Shown here: positions 55,046 to 63,399 of the stretch, one piece after another
How positions within the stretch are numbered: the stretch's first letter is position 1
How the letters are laid out: every line of letters begins with the position of its first letter
Assembly (NCBI GenBank): GCA_036362985.1
Contig: JAYGXS010000003.1
Coordinates: 73,862,162-73,926,161 of the forward strand
Direction of reading: 5' to 3'
Length of the DNA: 64,000 bases
From: Ligula intestinalis
Taxonomy: Eukaryota > Platyhelminthes > Cestoda > Diphyllobothriidea > Diphyllobothriidae
Notes under the pieces: generated by a model
Databases searched by the model: none
The model's input: only the letters and a program-made list of their open reading frames with translations
What the model was told of the DNA's origin: nothing
Made by a program: the position numbers and the translations under genes

Positions 55046-56445
55046 AATGCGCTTGACGAGGCCGTTACCTTCAGGGTGGTAGGGGGTTGTGCGTGTCTCA
55101 CGGATGTCAAGCAAACTGCAAAAGTCGTTAAACAGGCGAGAAAAAAATTTACGGCCGCCGTTTACATGGAACGACAGGGGTGTGCCCCAGCGGCTGACCC
55201 AAATATACGCTATAGCATTAGCCACCGAGGCAGCATCTTGGCCTAGAAGGGGTACGGCTTCGACCCATTTCGTGAAATAGTCTACCATCACGAGGATATA
55301 CTCGCAATAACGAAAAGACTTGAGGAGAGGGCCAATGATGTCCAAACCGACTCGTTCCCCTGGGAAACCGGTAGTCATGGCTTGTAATGGGACACGAGGA
55401 CTGGGAGTGGGATAATGGAAGTTAGCGCAGGTGGCTCACGACTGGCCGAAGAGCCGTACCGAGGAACGGAGCTGGGGTCACCAAAACCGAGCACGAACGC
55501 TTTGTTCTGGGTGATGTTGGCCGCAATGTCCGAGTTGTGAACGATAATCGTTAAGTACAGTGTCTACTAGACAGCTGGGGACTATCAGATGTAGACGGCC
55601 GGTGGAAGGATCCCGCCTGAATAACACTTCGTTGTCGACTACTAGGTGGGGCCATTGGTGGAGCAAAAGGCGAGCTTCGTAACTGGGACCTGTCATTTCG
55701 TGTTCGGTCGGCTTTCTTAAGCCTTGAATGATGTGTCGGTAGATGGTTGCCGTATCGGGGTCGGTACTTAGGGCAGATGCCCAGGAGTGGCGGGTGGTTT
55801 CCGAGGCCGTGATGGCATTGATGGAGTAGGGGACTGGTGAGTCCTCTGAGGGGCCTGGCGACGGCCGTCGAGAGAGGGCATCGGTGTTCTGGTGTTTAGA
55901 CCTTGGGCGGTACTCTGACTTATAGTTGAAATCTTGTATGAACTCCTGCCAGCGTGCCAACTGGCCCACTAAAACTTTAAAAGAGCCTTGCCGCTGTAGT
56001 GCTAGGTGGTCCGTGCGGAGTACGAAATGTTTGCCAAGGAGGAGGTTTCGGAATTGGCGGAGAACGACAACTGCTGCTAGGAGCTCCTGTTTAAATGTGG
56101 AATATCGTCGTTTGGATTTCGACCATGTCTTACTAGCAAAACAGATGGAGTGTTCGACCCCGTCTGCTTCGGCCTGTGACATGACTGCACCGATGGCGTA
56201 TCCGCTCGCATCGGTGTCTAATATGAAAGGTGGAGCATCGGGTGCAATGTTAGGGAGTGCGAGCAAGGAGGCGGTCAGGGAGCGTTTCACAGTATTTTAA
56301 AGGCAGTAGCACATTCGCGAGACCAGACGAACTCGCGGTGTTTCTCTGTGAGTTTCTGGATTGGGCTAGCAATATGGGCGAAATCACGGATGAATCGGCG
56401 GTAGTAGGAGGCAAGTCCCAGGAAGCTGCGCAGCTCCGTCTGGTT
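55043..56445 (-). pseudogene. pol: gypsy RT thumb, RNase H and integrase
   Basis: Minus frame: TELRSFLGLASYYRRFIRDF AHIASPIQKL (thumb), a stop, then RNase H with FILDTDASGYAIGAVMSQ, FKQELLAAVVV and LRTDHLAL, then the integrase finger with HCGQHHPEQSVRARFW, and the core DIIGPL. Two TGA codons near 55478 and 55440 replace Trp and Cys positions. In the core, the second aspartate is Asn (FHVNGGRKF) and the catalytic Glu is Lys (NGLVKRI), so the enzyme was dead beyond the stops. The N gap at 56446 cuts off the RT palm. Confidence 0.8.
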
Positions 56446-56455
56446 NNNNNNNNNN
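56446..56455. other. Assembly gap (10 N)
   Basis: Ten N between the gypsy RT thumb and a PLE hammerhead-like unit. The true length of the missing sequence is unknown. Confidence 0.95.
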
Positions 56456-56469
56456 ATGACTATGCTACC

Positions 56470-56515
56470 ATCACCTGTGATTAAGGATTCCCGACGGAAT
56501 CCGAAACGTCAGGAA
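56470..56515 (+). ncRNA. Hammerhead-like motif with perfect stem II, broken core
   Basis: GGATTCC (56485-56491) pairs perfectly with GGAATCC (56496-56502), then GAAACGTC and AGG. The core region reads CCTGTGATTAA, where CTGATGA is expected. Stem II differs in sequence from the 24.1-kb copy but still pairs, which supports a selected structure in the family. Confidence 0.45.
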
Positions 56516-56574
56516 AACAAAAGCATTGTTTCAGTGATCGCATCCTCCCCTTCTGAAACGGGGGGAAGGAAATT

Positions 56575-56870
56575 GGTCGGCAAAGGTGTGCCGGTATCCG
56601 GTGTTGGGCGACGCACGGCATGCTGATTCTGATAAGAGGCAGAATTCCTTGGCGTCGGCAAGGGTGGTGAGGTGGCTGACGACCAAAGCGCCAGCTAGTT
56701 TGGAGTCAAAGAGGCCGGTGATAAACCGTTGGAGAGGATCAGGCGGTCGGTTGATGGCCGTTGAGACAGGGCATCGGCGTTCCGGTGTTTGGGTCCCGGA
56801 CGAGATTCGTACTTGTAATCAAAATGTTGTAAAAATTCTAACCAACGAGCTAGTTGGCCCATAGGATCTT
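56575..56870 (-). pseudogene. gypsy RNase H linker joined to gag
   Basis: Minus strand MGQLARWLEFLQHFDYKYES, PGPKHRNADALSQRPS is the end of RNase H. It passes without a break into DPLQRFITGLFDSKLAGALV VSHLTTLADAKEFC, which is gag, as shown by LVVSHPTTLADAKEFCLF in the plus-strand gag at 60.9 kb. Pol before gag cannot be one element, so this is another junction. Confidence 0.6.
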
Positions 56871-56874
56871 CGGG

Positions 56875-56960
56875 AAATAGGGTTTTTTGCGTGAAATGTC
56901 GAGACTGGTGCCCCAGCCCGCCTCGGGACGCAAAGTGAAGTGAAAGAGCCAAAAACAGCT
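56875..56960 (-). repeat. PLE 3'-tail remnant, second type
   Basis: Minus strand GGCGGGCTGGGGC, CCAGTCTCGACATTTCACGC, then CCCTATTTCCCG, as at 62.6 kb. Confidence 0.4.
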
Positions 56961-57499
56961 AACATTGGAAGTATGAGAGTCGGGGGTACAAATAGGCGGT
57001 TGACTGCGGTAGGGTTTAAGTTTAGAGAAATGGGCGGTAAATGAGGGTAGTTCGGGGTGGGCCGTATCGCAGATGACGTATGTGGCTGGCGGTATGACCT
57101 TCAGGACCGTAAAGAGCCCCTGCTACGAGAAATGAATTTGGAAGTAAATACCACGAGGAGAGTTCTTGTGCATCACGAGCTCGTCACCCTGGAATGTTTT
57201 CCCGGTTGTATGTCGGCCGAAGTATTCTTTCTGGCGAGTGGATGCTATGTTAAGGATAGCGCAGGCTGCGTTGTGGGCCGTGCGTATGGTCTCGTGGAGG
57301 TCGAAGTCGAGGAACGTAGTGTTGTCGGAAAATAAGAAGGGGAAGGATTACTCGATGGGAAGGCGATGATCGCATCCGGTCCACAAATAATGAGGGTGAA
57401 CCCGGTGGGTGAGTGCACGGAACCCCTGTAAGCCAGGAGACAGAGGGGTAGGTGTAACTCCCAGCTGTGACTGTGGTTTTTCTTGCAGAAAGCGAGAAG

Positions 57500-57997
57500 C
57501 TAGTTGTTGATGGTCCGGTTCGTCCGTTCTACGTGACCGTTACCTTTGGGTTGGTAGGAGGTAGTGTGGGTTTTCTTGACCGAGAGAATCTCACACGCGT
57601 CCTGGAAAAGATGTGACTCGAACTTGCGGCCACAGTCAATGTGGAATGGTAAAGAGGTGCCCCAACGGCTGGTCCAGGTTCGAATGATGGCGTTCGCAAT
57701 GGATAGGGCCTCTTGATGGAGAGGGGAGATGGCATCGACCCACTTCGGAAAGTTGCCGACCATGACCAAGACGTACTCGCAACCACGGTAAGTGATAGGG
57801 AGCCGGCCAATAGTGTCCATGCCGATGCGTTCACCCGGGAAACAAGCGGTCATCGATTCCATTGGTGCACGGGGACGGAACGTGGGATTTAAATGCAGCG
57901 CATGTGGGACAGGACTAGCAGAAGCGGCGGACTGCGGTGCGGAGTTGTGGCCGCCAATAACAGGCGCGGACTGCCAGATCTGTTTTAAACTGACCAC
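57500..57997 (-). pseudogene. pol: gypsy integrase core
   Basis: FPGERIGMDTIGRLPITYRG (first D), SLPFHIDCGRKFESH (second D) and KGNGHVERTNRTINN (E), with 35 residues between the last two. All three catalytic acids are kept, unlike in the neighbour at 55.0-55.4 kb. A frameshift near 57950 separates it from the RNase H frame, and the tail downstream (57490-56965) is in other frames. Confidence 0.8.
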
Positions 57998-58745
57998 AGT
58001 GCTCTAATTCCACCTGAAGGCCATCAAGGACTGGTTCAACCAGGTAACCGGCTACCACTGGGTGCAAGTGATGGGTGTGTGGGTTACGCCAAAATAAGAT
58101 ATCATTCAAGACGAGGAGGTTTGCCCAGTGGTTGCGTGGAGGTCGGGCGTTTTGGCAACACCCTCTCATCTGCCATTCAGACGGCCTGGGCAGCCCCTGC
58201 GAAACGTAGTGATAAGCTAACTCAGTGTCGAGATCAGTGCGCTGCGCTTCGGACCATGTGTGGCGAGCGGGCTCAGAAATATGGATCTCGTTTATACTGA
58301 GAGGGTGGGTGTCCTTGTCGGATGGCAATGGACCAGGGAGGCGGGAGAATGCATCCGAATCGCCATGTTTGTGGTCGGGATGGAACTCGCATCTATAGTC
58401 GGAGTCTTGAAGTAACTCCTGCTGCCGGGTCAGTTGGTTCATGGGGTCTTTAATGGAATGGAGCCACTCTGTTGCCCGATGATCAGTGCAGAGCCTGAAG
58501 CGGTGTCCGATGAAGTGTTTATACTGCCGGATGAAGGTGATGGTCGCCAGCAGTTCCTGGCGGAATGTGCAGTAATTGCGTTCGCTCTTGGGCAGGGTTC
58601 TGCTTGCAAAACGGACCGGGTGCTCGACGCTGTCGTTATCCTCCTGAGATAGAACTGCGTCAATGGCAAAACCACTAGCGTCAGTGTCGAGAATGAAGAG
58701 AGGTGCCCCAAGTTTAAGATTAGGGAGAACGAGTAGGGGTGCCAA
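57915..58745 (-). pseudogene. pol: gypsy RNase H and integrase finger
   Basis: 277-codon frame: FILDTDASGFAIDAVLSQED, FASRTLPKSERNYCTFRQEL LATI, LCTDHRAT (RNase H with D, E and D), DHKHGDSDAFSRLPG (linker end), then a finger with HCGQFKTDLAVRACYW. It shows that this copy is from a different subfamily member than the one at 55.0-56.4 kb (about half the residues agree by eye). Confidence 0.8.
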
Positions 58746-58780
58746 ATAAAGAGCGGCTCTGCGGTCATAAATGCACCATC

Positions 58781-59330
58781 TTACTCTGGGGTCCAGCTAA
58801 AACTCTGACCATTCTCAGTCAGTTCATGAAGCGAAGCCACGATATGGGCAAAATTCTTGATAAACCGGCGGATGTAGGATTCCGATCCGAGGAAGCTACG
58901 AACCTTGTTCTGGTCGGTCGGAGTGGACCAAAAGCGGATCTCATATAGACGCTCAGGAAGTGTAGCTAAACGGCCGGGTGACACTTTGTACTCCATGAAT
59001 TGTACCTCCTGTTCTAGGAAAATTCACTTCGCAAGCCGGCGTTATGGAGAGCTGTAAGGGCGGCGATAAAATTGTCGCTGTGTTGGGAAATAGTCTTCCC
59101 GAAAGCAATAATTTCGTCGAGGTACACAAGAAATTTGCTAGGTATAAGGTGACTTAAGGCATGATACATAAGGTGTTGGAATGTAGCAACTGTGTTAAAA
59201 AGGCCGAATGGAAGCGTTTTAAACTCATAAAGGACGCTTTGAAACTATGAAGGCCGTCTCCTGGCGGTCTTTAGGGTTGATTTCTACCTGTCAGTAACCG
59301 GACCTGAGGTCCAGGGTATAGAACCAAGCT
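58781..59330 (-). pseudogene. pol: gypsy RT palm and thumb
   Basis: In scattered frames: LDLRSGYQ-like, INPKDRQETAFIV, LPFGLFN, YLDEIIAFGK (YLDD changed to YLDE), then frame 58996-58781 with VRSFLGSESYIRRFIKNFAH IV. The change of the second catalytic aspartate would block polymerisation. Confidence 0.65.
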
Positions 59331-59349
59331 GCACAACACATAGTATCGA

Positions 59350-59505
59350 AGTTGTCATCGTGGCAGGGCCCCTTTACCATTCTGAAGGTCCTACCCTCAG
59401 CCACCTGTGTCATCCGCGATACCACTCGCCCCGAACTACTTTTGTTTACCGCCCATTTATCTAAATGCATACCCTACCGCGGTCAACCGCCTATTAATAC
59501 TGCAA
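59350..59505 (+). repeat. Inverted gypsy pol-tail segment inside RT
   Basis: This stretch is the reverse complement of about 56990-57140 (GGCGGTTGACYGCGGTAGGG, AATGGGCGGTAAA, AGTAGTTCGGGG, GACCTTCAG). It is in the opposite direction to the pol copy around it, separating RT fingers from palm. Confidence 0.6.
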
Positions 59506-59531
59506 TCAAGCGGTGATAGTTGATACAGATT

Positions 59532-59738
59532 TTATTTTGTCAACCTCGGCCGATACTTATGGAAGAGGCATCTGGGAGGTAGCCAAATTAGTTTGGCATC
59601 CCCTGTATCGATCGTGTGCTGTACCAAACGGGTACGTCCTACCGCCGTTGGAGACCAGGTTGAAAGACCGGGGGAGGTGATTATGTCTTTTAGTTTGGAA
59701 TAAGCGGTTCCGCCAACTGTTGAGATTGGAGGGAGCAC
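59532..59738 (-). pseudogene. pol: gypsy PR-RT linker and RT N-terminus
   Basis: Reads TSPGLSTWSPTAVGRTRLVQ HTIDTGDAKLIWLPPRCLFH KYRPRLTK. The HTIDTGDA-K-I--PPRR pattern leads into the RT fingers in this gypsy group. It ends at the inverted insert. Confidence 0.65.
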
Positions 59739-59748
59739 GGAGTCTAAG

Positions 59749-60060
59749 TTAGTGACCCAAGGACTTTTGATAGCTTGGCGGGACCTCGTAAGTCATCTTG
59801 AAGGCTTCGTTAGGGTCCACACAATGTCCGGAGTCAACCATATGGGCATTAATGATGCTTTTGATACTCCTGACTTCACCTTTGCTCAGCCATGCTGTGA
59901 GATGCTCCTGTATTTTTTTGGATAAACGCCAACTCTTGCGACCGATATAAACTGCTCTATAGGAACAAGTAAATGAGTAAATGCCCATAGAATTGGCCTT
60001 AGCTGGCAACTTATCCTTACCTTCGCCGTGCAGGACTGCCTTGGTTGAGCATAACGCACG
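59749..60060 (-). pseudogene. PLE GIY-YIG endonuclease fragment
   Basis: MGIYSFTCSYRAVYIGRKSW RLSKKIQEH is a GIY-YIG start with both name-giving strands (GIY and YIG) intact, a rare case in this window. It continues with LTAWLSKGEVRSIKSIINAH MVDSGHCVDPNEAF and KMTYEVPPSYQK. The frame is open from gypsy RT (60240) to the end of this piece, so the two unrelated domains share one 163-codon frame. That fusion is presumably accidental. Confidence 0.7.
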
Positions 60061-60064
60061 AACA

Positions 60065-60665
60065 TTCGCTGCTAGGAAGGTTCGTGACCGTAGGAGATGC
60101 CCCAAGAACTGCCCTTCAGCCCGTAGGAATAGGCATTTGGTGGAATTTAGTGTAAGACGGGCCTCGCGAGCGGCTTCGAGTCCCCACGCGGTGATTGTTG
60201 TTATGTTCGTTGATGGTACAGCCGCCAACGATGAGGTCATCCAGGTATACTAGGCATTTAAAGGGTATGAGATGGCGGAAGACGCGGTACATTAGGCGTT
60301 GGAAAGTGACTGCGGCATTACAGAGTCCAAACGGTAAGGCGTTGAACTCGAATAGAACCTGGGGAACCGTGAATGTGGTTTTATGGTGGTTATTAGGGTG
60401 TACCTCGATCTGCTAATAGCTAGACTTGAGGTCTAGCGTGAAAAAAAGGAAGTTGCATCACCTAGCGCATCAAGGATATTGTACAGCTGGGGCAGTAGGA
60501 AGGAGCCGCGGACCGTTACCGCGTTGAGGCGGTGGTAGTCAATACACAAATGTAGAGACCCATCTTTTTAGGTACTAGTGTAATCGGGGAAGCCCAAGGT
60601 GGGGTGAAGGGCATGATGATTTTGGCCTCCAGTAACTCATCAATGAGTTGGGTCACCTGCAACAC
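60065..60665 (-). pseudogene. pol: gypsy RT fragment
   Basis: Minus strand, several frames: QVTQLIDELLEAKIIMPFTP PWASPITLVPKK, SSYQQIEVHPNN, LPFGLCNA, FKCLVYLDDLIVGG (catalytic YLDD intact) and AAREARLTLNSTKCLFLRAE GQFLGHLL. Fingers, palm and part of the thumb are present; frameshifts break them. It starts abruptly against the plus-strand gag at 60670. Confidence 0.75.
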
Positions 60666-60669
60666 CCCA

Positions 60670-61299
60670 ACATCAACCGACTTCGCGACCGAACACTTCG
60701 CGTCGTTCCACCAAAAATCCCACCTGCCAATTGATGACTTTAAGCCTGAGTTAACCCAGTTGGCGTCTTCTGTTTTTTCCTACACTCCCGCGCACGAACG
60801 GGAACGCCTTATCCTACACCGGCCTTTTTGACTCCAACTCGGCTGACGTATTGGTCGTCAGTCACCCCACCACCCTCGCCGACGCCAAAGAGTTCTGCCT
60901 CTTTTATCAGATTTACCATGCCGTGCATCGCCTAACATCGGATCCCGCCAACCTCTTGCCAACCACCTGACACCCACCCATTTGTGCCACACCAGGCCCC
61001 CAGCCGTCACCGACCTCAGGGCCTATTCAGCGTCCAATATCTTCCGCACCCGTGAAACCAGCCATACCAATCCACTTCCCCGACCAGAATCGCGCCTGCC
61101 TCTACTGCACGGCGTTCGGCCCACGCGCTCACTAGCCCTAGGCATCTCCAAGCCGTTAAAAAAACCCGTAACTATCTCCGGCCACGTTTTCTTTCACTTC
61201 GTCATACAGAATACGGATTTAGCACACGACTTCCTCGTGACTCCCCACAGCCCCTGGCCTATCGTACTCGGACTCGATTTTCTTACCAAACATGTTTAA
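60670..61299 (+). pseudogene. gypsy gag, knuckle and protease fragment
   Basis: Plus strand: FASFHQKSHLPIDDFKPELT QLASSVFSY and ERERLILHR (gag), LVVSHPTTLADAKEFCLFYQ, a knuckle start CLYCTAFGPRAH, then FFHFVIQNTDLAHDFLVTPH SPWPIVLGLDFLTKH (protease end, frame 60982-61299). The DTGA active site is not seen. It is back-to-back with the minus-strand RT, so an inversion or a nested insertion lies at 60665-60670. Confidence 0.65.
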
Positions 61300-61317
61300 A
61301 GCTTCTTTATCCTGGTG

Positions 61318-61660
61318 AAACTTTTAAGATTGTAAACACAGCAAAATTTAATGGATCCATCAGTTTCGAGAGTGCTCTTCAGCTGCTTCCTCTCATTGCA
61401 TAACGTGAATTAACGTCAGAGGTAATACACAATTGAATTCATACAGAAAAAATCGATACAAAACGGCAAGGTCACTGTAAATGGCCAAGAGGCAATCGAT
61501 AAAGTAGATAAAGTCGATAAAGTAAACGCTGTAGGCAGCAAAAACTGCGTATTTTCTCTGACGTTAATTCAAGTTATGCAATGGGAGGAAGCAACTGAAG
61601 AGCACTTTCGAAATTGATGGATCCATTAAATTTTACTGTTTATACAATCTTCAAATTACC
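61318..61660. repeat. Inverted repeat, ~108-bp arms
   Basis: Arms 61318-61425 and 61552-61660 are reverse complements with few differences (AAATTTAATGGATCCATCA, GTGCTCTTCAG, TTGCATAAC, TGAATTAACGTCAGAG). The 125-bp loop contains CGATAAAGTAGATAAAGTCG-type short repeats. The right arm directly follows the stop of the ORF at 61669. Confidence 0.7.
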
Positions 61661-61668
61661 AAACGTAG

Positions 61669-62346
61669 TCAAATGGCGGGTGTTGTTTCCACTGAACAGA
61701 GAGTCAAGTCAATGGTTGAATCTTGATTCGAATTGACCGAATCCACAAGCATCCGCCGTGAACGCAAGTTACGCGGCGCCAACTTCTGAACTTTTGACGG
61801 CTTAGGTTTTTGCTGTAGCTGATCGTTCAAATTCAAAGTCAGCTCCACGGTGCAATCTGAAAGACATGTTGCCGAGTCGACGAGCTTCCGTCTGCCTCGA
61901 AGGATACGGCATGCAGGTTGCTCTTTTGCAGCCTTATTCTGATCTTGGGGTTTGGTTAGTTTCGGCTGTGAAATTCCCTTTGACATACCTCGTCGGACTG
62001 ACGGGCGCCCTGGATCATTTTCTGGGCTTTCAGTGCACGATTCCATTGAGCTCAGCTCTTTAGTGGTTGCTGTAGAATCGATAACAGTCCGTCGTGGGAT
62101 AAATACTTTAATAGAACGAGCCCGATTTGAAGCAGGGCTCTTGTTCTCGCCACTGATAACTGAATCCAAACTTTTTTCGCCAACGCGGAATCTGTTTTAT
62201 CAAAACCTGGTCCCTATACGCGTTTCACTGCGACGGTTCGTATTGGGTACATCAGTAGAAGTTTCGTTTAAAGTTGTATCAGTAACAGTAGAAGATTGCT
62301 GCAGCTGGGCTCCGCATTTAGACAGTGTCCGCCCTGACCGCTTCAT
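61669..62346 (-). CDS. Repeat-containing basic protein, unassigned, two stops
   Basis: Minus strand from ATG at 62346. The first 48 codons (MKRSGRTLSKCGAQLQQ...) are followed by TGA-TAA at 62197-62202 and the same frame then runs 175 codons to 61669. Three imperfect repeats share R..-R..RR.LVDS.....D.T..LTL: around NRARSIKVFIPRRTVIDS, RILRGRRKLVDSATCLSD and RNLRSRRMLVDSVNSNQD. Rich in Lys, Arg, Ser and Thr and probably disordered; no family recognised. A promoter-like region lies upstream. Either a pseudogene, or the stops lie in an intron not resolved here. Confidence 0.4.
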
Positions 62347-62487
62347 CGTTCGCTGTTAATTTTGCAATAAAATATCGCAAGTTAACCCAATGAACTAAAT
62401 AAACAACCTCAAATTTGTGTTAAAACCCCCAATCCCCAACCTTTCATTAGATATGCAATCTACTGTATTGTATATTCCTGTCGGTCT

Positions 62488-62546
62488 TATAAATACGGAG
62501 AAGATTCGCCCGCGCCCCCCTTAGGAGGAGCGTTTCCAGAACGTTC
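62488..62546 (-). promoter_or_regulatory. Heat-shock element and TATA-like box
   Basis: GAACGTTCTGGAA on the minus strand (62534-62546) is a perfect three-unit heat-shock element (GAAnnTTCnnGAA). About 40 bp downstream, towards the ORF at 62346, stands TATTTATAA (62488-62496). Order and spacing fit a heat-inducible promoter for the minus-strand ORF. No activity is known. Confidence 0.45.
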
Positions 62547-62619
62547 GAAGCATCGCTCACGTGCCTCTACCACACGTGCTTCTGAAATATGCAATCTGTT
62601 GATGGCATTCTTTGGAAAA

Positions 62620-62700
62620 TAGGGTTTCATGCGTGAATTTTCGAGACTGGAGCCCCAGCCCGTCTTCGGACACAGCGTAAAGGGAAAGTGTCAAAAACAG
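62620..62700 (-). repeat. PLE 3'-tail remnant, second type
   Basis: Minus strand GTCCGAAGACGGGC, GGGGCTCCAGTCTCGAAAAT, CACGCATGAAACCC. The flank at 62740-62820 matches 49.51-49.6 kb. A short inverted counterpart (CAGTCTCGAAAATTTACGCA ATAAACAC) lies at 62841-62870 on the plus strand. Confidence 0.45.
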
Positions 62701-62989
62701 CTCAAATCGAAAATGTAGGGGAAGATCGATAATTGTATGGCATGGCGCTTGAGCCAGTTGGCTGTTGCCATGTTTCTCATCCCGTTCGCATTGGCTCGCG
62801 AAGCGTCCATTTCCTCTTCAGACTTGTACGCATCACGTGCCAGTCTCGAAAATTTACGCAATAAACACTATTTCCCAAAGCACGCCATTGACTTCAAATT
62901 ATATTTCTTGGGAAGCCTACCTTTCAGCAATCGACTCTATTAGGATTTTTGGCAGATTTTCTTATATTAAAGTTGACCTAATTGTGAAA

Positions 62990-63330
62990 ACTATCGCCAA
63001 ACGCCTCGAGTTTTTTCACAATTGGGTCAACTCAATGAAAGCAAATCTGCCAAACCTCCTAATAATTAAGTCAGCCTAGTAGTAATTCTGGTTGATTCTA
63101 GATGATTGCTTAGGAAAACCATGCTTAAGCAGTCAGTATGCATGGTGGATTCCATACGAGCGGCAAATTTTGGCGGGTAAAATCGACCCAAGTGTGATTT
63201 AATTCATGGCGCGAGTTGGGGCGTTTGTAGCTCAATTGGTTAGAGCTTTGGCTTCCGCTAAAGGCCTTCTCTACTATGCGGGTTTAGATCCTGCCGAAGG
63301 CCTCAAGATTTTCACAATTGGGTCAACTCA
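62990..63330 (+). repeat. tRNA-derived tandem repeat unit
   Basis: CGCCTCGAGTTTTTTCACAA TTGGGTCAACTCAAT near 63000 recurs as CCTCAAGATTTTCACAATTG GGTCAACTCAAT near 63300, bounding one roughly 300-bp unit like that at 13.12-13.41 kb. The tRNA core lies at 63216-63300: TAGCTCAATTGGTTAGAGC is a perfect A box region and GGGTTTAGATCC a damaged B box. Confidence 0.6.
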
Positions 63331-63399
63331 ATCTACTCTATGTTAGAGGCGTGAACAGGAAGTCTCACCCAGAACAACCTCCTACATTAACTTTACGTA

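Larger units (their letters stand above)
56965..59738 (-). mobile_element. gypsy pol copy, RT to C-terminus
   Basis: Minus strand, a near full-length pol: PR-RT linker and RT fingers (59738-59532), an inverted insert (59350-59505), RT palm (59330-59000), thumb (58996-58781), RNase H and integrase (58745-57500), and the C-terminal tail to about 56965. No LTRs were found at either end. Confidence 0.7.

Noticed and set aside
55926..56300. 124-codon plus-strand ORF
   Set aside because: Antisense shadow of gypsy RNase H.
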